In this document: positions 16,043-24,247 of the stretch, piece by piece
Layout: each line of letters starts with the position of its first letter
Position numbering within the stretch: the first letter of the stretch is position 1
Origin: Jeotgalibacillus sp. ET6
Lineage (GTDB): Bacteria; Bacillota; Bacilli; Bacillales; Jeotgalibacillaceae
Direction of reading: 5' to 3'
NCBI RefSeq assembly: GCF_029667115.1
Contig: NZ_JARUIU010000003.1
Location: forward strand, 248,001-312,000
DNA length: 64,000 bases
Notes under the pieces: model-generated
What the model was told of the DNA's origin: nothing
The model's input: only the letters and a program-made list of their open reading frames with translations
The model's database searches: none
Translations under genes and position numbers: made by a program

Positions 16043-16615
16043 TTAAATAATTTCATCTATAATTCCGTACTCTTTTGCTGCTTCGGCACTCATAAAATAA
16101 TCACGATCGGTATCATGTGCGACCTTTTCAATGGGCTGCCCTGTTCGTTCCGCAATAATCTTATTTATGTGTTCGCGCAGGGTGATAATGCGTCTAGCAG
16201 ATATTTCAATATCCGTCGCCTGCCCTTTAGCACCACCTAACGGCTGATGAATCATGATTTCACTGTTCGGCAGGGCATAACGTTTTCCTTTTGTACCAGC
16301 TAGTAATAGGTTTGCTCCAAAGGAAGCTGCCATCCCCATGCAAATGGTCCTGACATCTGGTTTGATGTATTGCATCGTATCAAGGATCGCAAAGCCTGCC
16401 GTTACGGATCCACCAGGACTATTAATATACATTGAGATGTCCTTTTCAGGGTCATCTGCTGCTAGAAACAACAGCTGTGCCACCACACTATTTGCCAAAC
16501 CGTCATTAATTTCATCCCCCACCATAATAATGCGGTCCTTTAACAACCGTGAGTAAATATCATATGACCTTTCCCCACGACTAGATTGTTCAATGACATA
16601 CGGTGTCACATTCAT
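16043..16615 (-). CDS. clpP: ClpP-type ATP-dependent protease subunit, probable paralogue (190 aa)
   Basis: The Ser-His-Asp triad is intact: Ser in [10 protein letters not shown] (about 97), His in IMIHQPLGG (about 122) and Asp in HDTDRDYF (about 171). The N-terminal [20 protein letters not shown] and the IGxxI handle are complete. The usual ASMGAFLLAAG is here [11 protein letters not shown], and the housekeeping clpP is usually not linked to a sigma factor. I therefore take this as a second ClpP. It would pair with a Clp ATPase (ClpX/C/E) encoded elsewhere. The ATG follows AAAGGAGGAAGCGAA and lies 30 bp after the sigma gene, with a shared terminator. Confidence 0.9.
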   Translation of the reverse strand: MNVTPYVIEQSSRGERSYDIYSRLLKDRIIMVGDEINDGLANSVVAQLLFLAADDPEKDISMYINSPGGSVTAGFAILDTMQYIKPDVRTICMGMAASFGANLLLAGTKGKRYALPNSEIMIHQPLGGAKGQATDIEISARRIITLREHINKIIAERTGQPIEKVAHDTDRDYFMSAEAAKEYGIIDEII

Positions 16616-16645
16616 TTCGCTTCCTCCTTTTTCAAGCGGAATCTA

Positions 16646-17338
16646 TTACGCCGCCATAAGAACAGTGCTTGAGGAACGAGAGTGAGCTTTTGTGCGGTGC
16701 ATAGAGTTTTTAACTAAGGAGTGTAGGAACGGAATAGATTCGATTAAAACCGTTGGATCCTGTTTCTTAAATGAGAGGTGAAGAAGGTGTTCAACACGCT
16801 CACGTTCCTCTTCCTCCCAATAAAGATCAATGAGCGGGCTGCCCTCTTCATTCTGCTGTTTCATCAAGCGTTGTTTGGCTCGATGAATGGTTGATTTTAC
16901 AGCTGTCTCCGTGGTCGAAAAGATGTCCGCAATTTCACTGAGCTGATAACGGAATCCCTCTTTCAAGACATACATAACAACTTGCTTCGGCGTTAAGTGT
17001 CTTATCAATTTTTGAGTGATCTCGAAACGATCCTCAATTTTGTTGATCGGATCATCCAGAAACTTTTCTTCTAGATCTGCTTCCAGGATTTCTTTGCTGC
17101 GTTTTCGAATTGTATCAATCCATTCATTGCGTGCCATCTTATTCACTAAAGCAGTTGGAACCAAAGATTGGTTCGCATAGTGGAGCCATAGCTTCATCAA
17201 CGCATTCTGCATTAAATCCTCACTATCCCATTGATTCCTTGCTAATCCCTGACAATATCGCTGCAGCTTCGAATAAAGCGCTTGAAATTCTTCCTCCGTC
17301 AGTAAATCCACTACTCCATGCACACGGTTGTTCTGCAT
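16646..17338 (-). CDS. ECF-like sigma-70 family RNA polymerase sigma factor (230 aa)
   Basis: Region 2 is visible at about residues 30-95 (QWDSEDLMQNALMKLW and WIDTIRKRS) and region 4 at about 120-175 (LTPKQVVMYVLKEGF, LSEIADIFSTTETAVKS, helix-turn-helix). A further 55 residues at the C-terminus are outside the usual ECF fold. The start ATG at 17338 follows AAGGAGTGATTGTG. No anti-sigma gene is adjacent; instead it is directly upstream of clpP on the same transcript, so regulation by proteolysis or through the C-terminal extension is possible. Target promoters unknown. Confidence 0.85.
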   Translation of the reverse strand: MQNNRVHGVVDLLTEEEFQALYSKLQRYCQGLARNQWDSEDLMQNALMKLWLHYANQSLVPTALVNKMARNEWIDTIRKRSKEILEADLEEKFLDDPINKIEDRFEITQKLIRHLTPKQVVMYVLKEGFRYQLSEIADIFSTTETAVKSTIHRAKQRLMKQQNEEGSPLIDLYWEEEERERVEHLLHLSFKKQDPTVLIESIPFLHSLVKNSMHRTKAHSRSSSTVLMAA

Positions 17339-17839
17339 CACAATCACTCCTTCAGCACGTCTCTACTTTATAAACGAATGATGAAAACGAAAAGATACGG
17401 GGGATGAGCAGAAAGTTTAAAAGTATGAAGAGTTACAAACATTTATTAACTTCAGTCAAATATGTCTCCAGGTCCATAACATATAACGTCGTCCAGTAAT
17501 ACTCATTATCTCTATTGTATAGAAACCTAATTATTTCATCACGGCCTTTTTAAAATACCATGCCACTATAATACATCAATAAGAAGAGCAATCATTGTTT
17601 ATTGAAGTAATGCTATCCGTTAGCTTAACAAGAAATTACCTTACATTTTCCTTTTCAATAAAAATCTTGGAGGTGAACGAGCTTCCTGTTCAGCTTCAAA
17701 ATAAGCAATTCCCCCTATAACACTATAAACTACAAAATCATTCCATAGCCAACTACTATCTTAAGAAGGATAAAAAAAACTAATGTGCAGGACAGCGTAG
17801 GTAACTTTAAAAACAACTCAAATCAGTAATAGATACAAA
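17339..17839. other. Intergenic region with a peptide-coding remnant
   Basis: Minus-strand 17760-17641 is an open frame of 39 codons bounded by stops, with no start codon, encoding a peptide containing WLWNDFVVYSVIGGIAYFEA. The composition is protein-like and it may be the end of a decayed small membrane-associated protein. Nothing else in this 500-bp stretch is supported. Confidence 0.3.
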
Positions 17840-17876
17840 AAGACCGGGACATTTTTATGTCCCGTCTTTTTTAAAT
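17840..17876. terminator. Terminator after the cation exchanger
   Basis: AAAAGACCGGGACAT pairs with ATGTCCCGTCTTTTTT around a short TTTT loop. Functional in both directions. Confidence 0.9.
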
Positions 17877-17883
17877 CGACTGC

Positions 17884-18885
17884 TCAGCTATTCATAAAAA
17901 TCAGATATGATGAGACGAAATAGACAACTATTGCAAGCAGTGATGGCAACATGTACTTAAAGCCGGATGCTGCTTTTTTCCTCAAAATCGCATACGTCAG
18001 AATGCCTGAAAGAATAAAAATACCGATTGCGGTCGTTAAGTGAGAGCTTGAAACAGATGACATGATCGAACCCTCTCTATAAACTGCATCAGCACCTGCA
18101 ATGATAAAGATATTAAAAATGTTGCTTCCAAGGATTGACCCCACAGCAAGGTTGATGTTTTTCAGACGTAAAGCCACTAATACAGACACTGCTTCAGGAA
18201 AGGAGGTAGCAGCCGCCACAAGAAAGCTTCCGATAAAGCTAGAGCCGAGTCCTGTAATCACGGCGATCTGATCGCCCATAATGGATAACATTGTCCCTGC
18301 ACCCATAATGACAATCGCGGCAATGATAAATCCGATTACAGCATATCTGAGAGACATCATTTTTTCTGAAGAATCAACTTTGGCTAGCAGCGGATCCTCA
18401 TGTTGTGTAAGTGTCTGTCTATTTTGAGATAAACGTCCGAGAATCAGTATTTTTGCAAGGTAAATCGCTGCAATGAGCAGTGAATCAATCCCAAATCCGA
18501 GAATTGTATAGTCAATACGCAGGATTAAAGATATCATAATCAGTAATGTCATTAGCATGCCAATTCCTGCAGTGAATAAATGATCGTTACTGGCCTGTAA
18601 AAACAGCTGTTTCTTTCTAAAGTAAAGGTCAAAACAGGCAATAATAAACACGTTAAATAAATTTGATCCAAGCAGATTCCCGATTGCGATATCGTTGTTT
18701 CCAATCCATACTGCTGAAAAACTGGTCGTTACTTCAGGTAAAGACGTTGCACCTGCAAGCAAAAGGGTACCTACTAGCAGTCCGCCCATCCCTGTCTTTG
18801 TACTAATCACGTCTGCGTATGTAGAAAGTTTCATCGCGGCAAAAATTGTAACGACTGCAGCAAGTACAAACCAGACAAACGCCAT
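17884..18885 (-). CDS. Na+/Ca2+ exchanger family (CaCA) membrane protein (333 aa)
   Basis: Two inverted Na_Ca_ex repeats, each with about five membrane helices. The alpha-1 motif GATSLPEVTTS with GNLLGSNLFN lies at about residues 45-80, and alpha-2 AAATSFPEAVSV with GSILGSNIFN at about 225-260; these carry the ion-binding acidic residues. A cytoplasmic loop lies around 155-180. Such proteins expel Ca2+ using Na+ or H+ gradients. Start ATG at 18885 has AAGGAAGTGATGTC upstream. A decayed copy of its 3' part lies just upstream at 19016-19264. Confidence 0.9.
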   Translation of the reverse strand: MAFVWFVLAAVVTIFAAMKLSTYADVISTKTGMGGLLVGTLLLAGATSLPEVTTSFSAVWIGNNDIAIGNLLGSNLFNVFIIACFDLYFRKKQLFLQASNDHLFTAGIGMLMTLLIMISLILRIDYTILGFGIDSLLIAAIYLAKILILGRLSQNRQTLTQHEDPLLAKVDSSEKMMSLRYAVIGFIIAAIVIMGAGTMLSIMGDQIAVITGLGSSFIGSFLVAAATSFPEAVSVLVALRLKNINLAVGSILGSNIFNIFIIAGADAVYREGSIMSSVSSSHLTTAIGIFILSGILTYAILRKKAASGFKYMLPSLLAIVVYFVSSYLIFMNS

Positions 18886-19015
18886 ATGACATCACTTCCT
18901 TGTGTATAATGACCCTCGGACACTACGCTTCTACCTGATAGCTTTCCCACATTTCCAAAAGTTATGTCACTCGCATGAATACAAAAAACCTTGGTGTTTT
19001 AAACCAGGGTTCAGC

Positions 19016-19264
19016 TCATTCACTAATAAAAATCAGATAAGACAATACGAAATAAACCATAATCGCAAGAGTAGATGCCAGCATATATTTAAACGCGGAA
19101 GTCGCTTTTTTCATTAATACAGCCCAAATCGCAATGACAGACAGAATTGTAACGCCCATTGCAGTGGCTAGATGGGAGTCTGAGACGCTTGTAATAGTTG
19201 CGCATCCCCTGTAAATCAGATCTGACCCTGCAAGAAACAGCATGTTGTAAATGTTACTCAATAA
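19016..19264 (-). pseudogene. C-terminal remnant of a duplicated CaCA exchanger gene
   Basis: About 82 codons closely match the last 85 residues of the intact exchanger at 17884-18885: compare FKYMLASTLAIMVYFVLSYL with FKYMLPSLLAIVVYFVSSYL, and LLSNIYNMLF with LGSNIFNIFI. The first three quarters are missing and there is no credible start, so it is a truncated paralogue. It shows a past tandem duplication followed by deletion. Confidence 0.8.
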
Positions 19265-19334
19265 GTGCATAAAATTTTTTGCCAGGCTAAGTCCCTTACT
19301 TGCATACAAAAAACACCGTACTTGGACAGTGCAT

Positions 19335-20024
19335 TTATAATTGACTATCCATAATATACTGTTGGAGTCCACCATCATCCCTGAAGTTCAATTCCCCAAT
19401 TTTTCCTTCTTCTGGGCAAATGGCATTTCCGGTCATGGTAAATTGCTTCGGTTCACCCTTCTTTGGAATGTAATCTATCAGTACAGTAAAATTGTATACG
19501 AGTGGTGCTCGAGGGTTATTGCTTTTCTCGACTTTAAGGTTCTGGATCCTGATTTCATAGTCTGGTTCAGGGTGACCTCCAAGGTGATGGAAAGTCAAAG
19601 CAAAAGCAGAAGTGTAAAAATCAAATCCGTTCTCCGTAAAGTAAGGTTCATATGTTTGTTTTAAGAACTCCGTATATGCTTCCCTCTCTGGAGTACCTTC
19701 GGTTGGGTCTGCCGTATAGACTGTTTCTTCTGAATCAGTTGCGTAAATCTCGTCATATTTATTGGAAAGATTTTGTTGGACTTGCAAGTAACTTTCGTTT
19801 GGAACGGTTAATTCAGTTTCAAGCACAGCCCTTATTGATGCTATGTTCTTTTCCTGTGACGCCTTCACTTCATTTGCATCAGCTTGTGTCTCAGCTTTCT
19901 CGTCGGATACAGGAGGAGAGGCAGCATTACTAGAAACGTTACTTTCCCCCTTAGAGCAACCAAATATCAGTAAGCAAGCCAAAATGAATATGAAATAAGT
20001 TTTATATTTATTTCTTCTACACAC
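19335..20024 (-). CDS. Lipoprotein of unknown function (229 aa)
   Basis: Signal peptide with basic MCRRNKYK start, hydrophobic core and lipobox LIFGC (Cys about 23), followed by a low-complexity Ser/Ala/Glu linker. The globular part has no enzyme motif I recognise; it contains a strand-rich end (FTVLIDYIPKKGEPKQFTM). The start is GTG at 20024 after AAAGGAGGAAATCAA. Possibly one of the Bacillus lipoproteins that resemble YpmB-like secreted domains, but I cannot assign it. Its 3' end abuts the exchanger remnant, so deletion there may have changed its terminator. Confidence 0.7.
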   Translation of the reverse strand: MCRRNKYKTYFIFILACLLIFGCSKGESNVSSNAASPPVSDEKAETQADANEVKASQEKNIASIRAVLETELTVPNESYLQVQQNLSNKYDEIYATDSEETVYTADPTEGTPEREAYTEFLKQTYEPYFTENGFDFYTSAFALTFHHLGGHPEPDYEIRIQNLKVEKSNNPRAPLVYNFTVLIDYIPKKGEPKQFTMTGNAICPEEGKIGELNFRDDGGLQQYIMDSQL

Positions 20025-20237
20025 TTGATTTCCTCCTTTCTTTATATACGGAATACTTCAGTAGAATTTACACTTTTCAGATAATTTTTTTGAAAGAGAA
20101 AGCTGAACTTAGTAAGTGAGTTTTTATCCTTTCTAAGTTCCTAATTGAATTAACCTGCGTCGTTAGTGAAAGAAGCAGCGACTCTTGTTGAGCATTCACA
20201 CCTTTTTTTAAGAACTGATTTTAAAGACATAGGGATA

Positions 20238-20525
20238 TTATGAAGTTAGACTAAATCCCAGTTGCACTCCAAGCGGAATGGAAGCCCAAGTGATCAGAAT
20301 AGATATAAACAAAAATTTCCCTGGATTTTTACTTTTATACATAAACAATCCTAGTAGAAATCCTAAAACCCAAATAGGTAAAATCACAAAAAACTCTGGG
20401 GCTACCCAAGTCTCATCAGTGTAGTTCTCTGCTATCGTACCACCAGCAAAGAAAGTAGATATGAGAATAGCGATTAAACCACTGAAAATCGTGTTAAGGA
20501 CATATGCGACCTTTATTTTTTTCAA
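20238..20525 (-). CDS. Small membrane protein (95 aa)
   Basis: Three predicted membrane helices (about residues 7-28, 45-63, 70-90). Start TTG at 20525 after AGAGGTGGGGATTTT. No known family or domain; single gene. Confidence 0.65.
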   Translation of the reverse strand: MKKIKVAYVLNTIFSGLIAILISTFFAGGTIAENYTDETWVAPEFFVILPIWVLGFLLGLFMYKSKNPGKFLFISILITWASIPLGVQLGFSLTS

Positions 20526-20806
20526 AAAATCCCCACCTCTATATAATGTACTGATACACTTTTTGAAGTTTCATAACCATTAAACTTATTGATATATCGC
20601 AACTGGGTCTTCAACTAACCTCCCTCGTTAGTTTAAGTACACCACTTCACAAACTTAATAGAATAAAATTACATTTTACAAGACGACTTAAAAAACCTAG
20701 AAGACAGGGATTAATTTTTCTGTCATGGTGAAGATGCTTTCATGATGAATGCTAGCGCATTGGGAGGGGATTGGGGGAAGTGTAATTACGGTGTGTATTC
20801 GTCAAA

Positions 20807-21154
20807 CTACCAAAAACCGAACCAGCCTTTATAAAGCTGAACACTGGCTTTTGTCTGGTTTATTTCATTTGCTGCTGTGAATAAATAGCGGTAATGGGCC
20901 TGGAATCTCAGTAAAAGTGCTTCTCTCGCTTGACCGTCAAATTCCGTTTCGATGGCCTGCTGGACCTGAAAGCTTTTTGTGAAATTTTCTTCAAGGGAAT
21001 CGCATTGCTTTAGGAAATTTTTAATTTCAGCTACATCTTCTTCTAATCGGCTGACGATTTCTTTTTCCAGCGCTTCTAATTGTTCTCTGCGAAGCTGTGC
21101 TTTTTTTAACGCGTCTTCATATTCACTCATTCCACCTGGACCGATTATGCTCAT
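20807..21154 (-). CDS. Small helical partner protein of the lipase toxin (115 aa)
   Basis: A long coiled-coil-like helix (residues about 10-60) and a second helical part, ending in the aromatic motif GWFGFW. There is no signal peptide. The gene begins 18 bp after the lipase-toxin stop behind GGGGAGGCGTCTGCC, so the two are co-transcribed. In the Staphylococcus aureus TslA system small helical proteins bind the LXG-like tail of the lipase toxin for secretion; by size, fold and linkage this protein could do the same. Sequence homology to those partners was not tested. Confidence 0.65.
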   Translation of the reverse strand: MSIIGPGGMSEYEDALKKAQLRREQLEALEKEIVSRLEEDVAEIKNFLKQCDSLEENFTKSFQVQQAIETEFDGQAREALLLRFQAHYRYLFTAANEINQTKASVQLYKGWFGFW

Positions 21155-21172
21155 GGCAGACGCCTCCCCTAG

Positions 21173-22486
21173 TTAGTTCATCCATCTGGCTACGACCTGA
21201 TCTGCTTTGTTCAAGTCAGCTGCCATCATATACATTTTGCTGATTAGTTCTTCTGTATCTTCAAGCGCTAACATTGCTTCTTCAAGTGCCTTCTCATGTT
21301 CACTGTCATTGTAAAAAAGCGCAGGTGATGCATGATTTCTGGCATAATCGTTTACGATGTTTGTGACATCTGAAGCCGTCAGTTCACTGTACGCACCGGT
21401 CCCGGCTTTACCCATAAACGAGGAAATCGTAGCTGATATCGTCTGATCGTGCATGTCCGGAAATTGAATCATTACTTTTATCACGTTCTCGAGTTCCATC
21501 ATTAACAGCTGCATCTCTTTAATTAATTTTTTCATTGATTCGGTTTTAATCACAATCGGAAAATTCCCGTATCCATTATTTTTATAATATAAAGGAGAGA
21601 ACAAGAGCGCTGTCCTTATTCCTTTTCCAATCAATACTTCCCCGCGGTAGTAGCCATTTTCATCAAACTGATCTTTATTCAGATAGTTTTTCAGTCCGTG
21701 ATTGTTGAAGGGATTTAGTGAGTAATTGGATTCTTCTTTCATGTAATACACTGAACCCAGTGCGTTTTTCCGTTCTCCCCCCACCGAAGTTCCCACCGCA
21801 TCGGTCAGAAAGGCATAAGAAATAATCTGCTCCCTGTACGCTCCGTCGTCGACTCTTTTTTTCTTTTCATCTGATAAAAGATTATATGTATTAGCTGCAG
21901 CAAAGCTGACACCCTGAACATCATATTCCACTGCAAAAAATTCAGCCAGCCCTCCGCCGAGCGAATGACCTGTAAATGTCACGTTTTCTTTTCCCACCGA
22001 CTTAACCATCTCATCCATATCTTTATAACCATTCTCTTTCGCTACCCTGTTTAACTCTTTTTTTGCTGATACAAATTGGTTATCATTAGAATAAATAATC
22101 GTTCCTTCACCTGAAACCTTTGCCGAGCCTGATGCAATCGCAGCATCCTGAGAAGGCGTACCTATATATTTTCTTTCATATTCTTCAAGAGGATAATCGG
22201 GATGTCCAAGGACAATGCCATTGAGATCCTCAACCACATCAATGCCAAAATTGTCCGTCACTTTCGTCCCTTCAAAGGCGACAACCATCTGTCCATCCTT
22301 TTCCAGTACATAGCCGTGGAGACCTGTTTTGGAGTCGTTGAGTTCGCCTTGGTTTACAATGTCCCATTTTACGATTTTTCCATCTATAGCAAGCTCAAGG
22401 ACTTCTCCGTTATCTTCATAAGCAAACATTGAAATCCGACCTAATTCTAAGTCAGTTAACATACGTTCAGTCAAATCTCCATCCAT
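21173..22486 (-). CDS. Putative type VII-secreted lipase toxin with reverse architecture, TslA-like (437 aa)
   Basis: Residues 1-300 are an alpha/beta-hydrolase lipase domain: AYEDNGEVLELAIDGK opening, nucleophile elbow FTGHSLGGG with Ser near 172, candidate Asp in FLTDAVG near 227 and candidate His in NNHGLKNYL near 263. Residues about 315-437 are helical, with LXG/WXG-like heptads, and end ADQVVARWMN. There is no N-terminal signal peptide. Enzyme first, secretion-type helical domain last is the arrangement of TslA, a phospholipase exported by the S. aureus type VII system. The divergent lipoprotein triplet fits as its immunity set. The ATG follows AGGTGAAATAA. Confidence 0.8.
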   Translation of the reverse strand: MDGDLTERMLTDLELGRISMFAYEDNGEVLELAIDGKIVKWDIVNQGELNDSKTGLHGYVLEKDGQMVVAFEGTKVTDNFGIDVVEDLNGIVLGHPDYPLEEYERKYIGTPSQDAAIASGSAKVSGEGTIIYSNDNQFVSAKKELNRVAKENGYKDMDEMVKSVGKENVTFTGHSLGGGLAEFFAVEYDVQGVSFAAANTYNLLSDEKKKRVDDGAYREQIISYAFLTDAVGTSVGGERKNALGSVYYMKEESNYSLNPFNNHGLKNYLNKDQFDENGYYRGEVLIGKGIRTALLFSPLYYKNNGYGNFPIVIKTESMKKLIKEMQLLMMELENVIKVMIQFPDMHDQTISATISSFMGKAGTGAYSELTASDVTNIVNDYARNHASPALFYNDSEHEKALEEAMLALEDTEELISKMYMMAADLNKADQVVARWMN

Positions 22487-22489
22487 TTA

Positions 22490-22539
22490 TTTCACCTACT
22501 TCCTATTTATAGTATAATAAAAGCAAGGAGGATTGCCAA
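22490..22539. promoter_or_regulatory. Divergent overlapping promoters, toxin versus immunity
   Basis: Minus strand: TTGGCA (22539-22534), 17-bp spacer, TATACT (22516-22511) for the lipase gene. Plus strand: TATAAT (22513-22518) with a poor -35. The two -10 boxes share four bases, and only 53 bp separate the two start codons, so polymerase can probably occupy only one promoter at a time. Confidence 0.65.
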
Positions 22540-22875
22540 TTGAAAACAAAATACTCTGTAATTTTCATTCTCATATTCTTTTTATTAGGAGGCTGCTCCA
22601 TGACTAATAACTATTCTAATAATCAATACAAAGAAGCTGAAAATATAGCAAATGACTTTATTAATAAAAATCACAACAATATAAAAGAAGTAACGATTCA
22701 AGAAACTGAAGATTCTCCAATGGGGGGAATTGTCGTAAGAGGCACAGCTAACGGTATAGAATTTAGTGTTTCTGTTGACTCAGACAATCAAGGAGAACTA
22801 TCCTTTGGGGGAATAATGAAATCAGAGGGATTTCCTGAAACGAAAGAAGAATGTATAAATGAGATCTGTGAATAG
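22540..22875 (+). CDS. DUF1433-like lipoprotein, putative lipase immunity protein 1 (111 aa)
   Basis: Signal peptide with lipobox LLGGCSM (Cys about 19). The mature part shares with two downstream copies the blocks NQYKEAENIANDF, a PMGGI turn near residue 65, GELSFGGI and a final GFPETKEECINEIC. DUF1433-type lipoproteins act as TilA immunity proteins for the TslA lipase in S. aureus, protecting the outer membrane face. The start is TTG at 22540 after AAGGAGG. The closely spaced divergent lipase gene supports the role. Confidence 0.72.
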   Translation: MKTKYSVIFILIFFLLGGCSMTNNYSNNQYKEAENIANDFINKNHNNIKEVTIQETEDSPMGGIVVRGTANGIEFSVSVDSDNQGELSFGGIMKSEGFPETKEECINEICE

Positions 22876-23118
22876 TCATAAAAGGTATGGATTAGATAAA
22901 TTCTTCGTATACATATTTTTTGAACAAACTCTCATTCCAGAAGCACGTCGATACAAATTCAATGATAAGCAGAAACCTGTTAATCCTATTCGTTAAGATA
23001 TATGAAGGAAATCAGAATCACCTTTTAGAAGGCAGTCCTCAGCAGCAATTCTTTATCATACCTTTTTTTGTAGCAAAAATAACTTGTTCTCCTAGGTATG
23101 AGTGAGGAGTGGTCAGAC

Positions 23119-23454
23119 GTGTCCTTTTTAAAATACTTTACTTTATTAATGCTCTTACTACTGATAGCGGGATGTGCTGATACTCGCATTTATAGCGACG
23201 ATCAATATAGTGATGCTGAAAAGATGACGATTGATTTTCTGTCTAAAAACTTTCAGGATGCTGATAATCCGGAAATCGAATCGGTAGAGGATGCTGAGAT
23301 GGGCGGTATTAAAGTTATAGGAGCCATCAGCAATGCAGAATTCACCTTGCTTATAGACACGACAGAAGATGGAGAAATGAGCATTGGAGCACTGTCTTCA
23401 GACGAAGGGTTTCCAGAGAAGAAACCTGAATGTGTTGATAAAGTGTGCAAGTAA
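23119..23454 (+). CDS. DUF1433-like lipoprotein, putative lipase immunity protein 2 (111 aa)
   Basis: Second copy; lipobox LLIAGCAD, then DDQYSDAEKMTIDFL, EMGGIKV, GEMSIGALSS and GFPEKKPECVDKVC. The most diverged of the three, with an Asp-rich middle. The GTG at 23119 after GTGAGGAG is preferred; the longer frame to 23098 adds charged residues ahead of the signal peptide. About 240 bp separate it from copy 1, so it may have its own promoter. Same length as copies 1 and 3 with this start. Confidence 0.7.
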   Translation: MSFLKYFTLLMLLLLIAGCADTRIYSDDQYSDAEKMTIDFLSKNFQDADNPEIESVEDAEMGGIKVIGAISNAEFTLLIDTTEDGEMSIGALSSDEGFPEKKPECVDKVCK

Positions 23455-23538
23455 CTATGTGCTTTTATTATGCTCAACCGCTGCAGCTGTAGACTGGAGA
23501 TAGAAAGCGTCATTTCTTACCTATATGGAGGAACACCC

Positions 23539-23874
23539 ATGAGATGGATTAAATTGATATGTCTTATAACTGCCATTAGCCTTCTTGGAGGTTGTTCCAT
23601 TTTAAATAATTACTCCGAAGATCAATACGAAGAAGCTGAAACGATGGCTGTAGACTATTTAAACAAGAATTATGAAGAAATAGAGACGATTGAAATCGAC
23701 TCTGTAGAGGATTCTCCGATGGGTGGGATTTTTGTCCAAGGAAGAGCGAACACGATAGGTTTTAACATAAGCATTAGCTCAGACAGCCAGGGAGAGCTTT
23801 CATTTAGCTCGATCGGCGAAGAAGAAGGCTTTCCTAAAAGTAAAGAAGAATGCAAAGATGTGATTTGTAAGTAG
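23539..23874 (+). CDS. DUF1433-like lipoprotein, putative lipase immunity protein 3 (111 aa)
   Basis: Third copy; signal peptide MRWIKLICLITAISLLGGCS, then EDQYEEAETMAVDYL, SPMGGIFV, GELSFSSI and GFPKSKEECKDVIC. It is closer to copy 1 than copy 2 is. The ATG follows TATGGAGGAACACCC. A strong terminator closes the plus-strand cluster. Multiple immunity copies without matching toxins are common at polymorphic toxin loci and protect against related toxins of neighbours. Confidence 0.72.
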   Translation: MRWIKLICLITAISLLGGCSILNNYSEDQYEEAETMAVDYLNKNYEEIETIEIDSVEDSPMGGIFVQGRANTIGFNISISSDSQGELSFSSIGEEEGFPKSKEECKDVICK

Positions 23875-23912
23875 GTCAGATATACATAACAAGGTGAAAA
23901 TCATCAACAGAA

Positions 23913-23946
23913 AAAACGATCGGACGCTAAGTCCGATCGTTTTTTG
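23913..23946 (+). terminator. Terminator after the lipoprotein cluster
   Basis: ACGATCGGAC pairs perfectly with GTCCGATCGT around GCTAA and is followed by TTTTTT; it also has an A-run for the opposite gene. Confidence 0.92.
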
Positions 23947-23947
23947 T

Positions 23948-24244
23948 TTACTTTTCAATTAAGCTTCCTTTATAGCTTTCTACCTTTAATCGTGCCGCAA
24001 GATAGGCTGGTGCATTTTGTACGAATGCCTGGAAGTGGCCGCTTTCTTTATGAGATTGAACCGCTTCTTCGTTCTCCCATACTTCGATCATCGTGTACGT
24101 GAAGTCCTGTTCTAAGCTTTTCACTAATTCATATTGAAGGTTGCCAGCTTCTTTACGCGACGCTTCGATAAGAGACGCGATTTCCTGCAGAAATTCACTT
24201 TCTTTTTCGGGCATGATTTGAAATTGAACATGTGTAATAATCAT
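23948..24244 (-). CDS. Antibiotic biosynthesis monooxygenase (ABM) domain protein (98 aa)
   Basis: A single ferredoxin-like ABM domain: N-terminal MIITHVQFQIMPEKESEF, central NLQYELVKS and the YTMIEVWENEEAVQSHKESGHF block, as in YgiN-like quinol monooxygenases. These act on quinols or aromatic compounds or as dimeric accessory proteins. It is the last gene of a three-gene MarR-nitroreductase-ABM operon (four-base gap to the preceding gene), a combination usual for quinone and electrophile stress. Confidence 0.9.
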   Translation of the reverse strand: MIITHVQFQIMPEKESEFLQEIASLIEASRKEAGNLQYELVKSLEQDFTYTMIEVWENEEAVQSHKESGHFQAFVQNAPAYLAARLKVESYKGSLIEK

Positions 24245-24247
24245 CGT

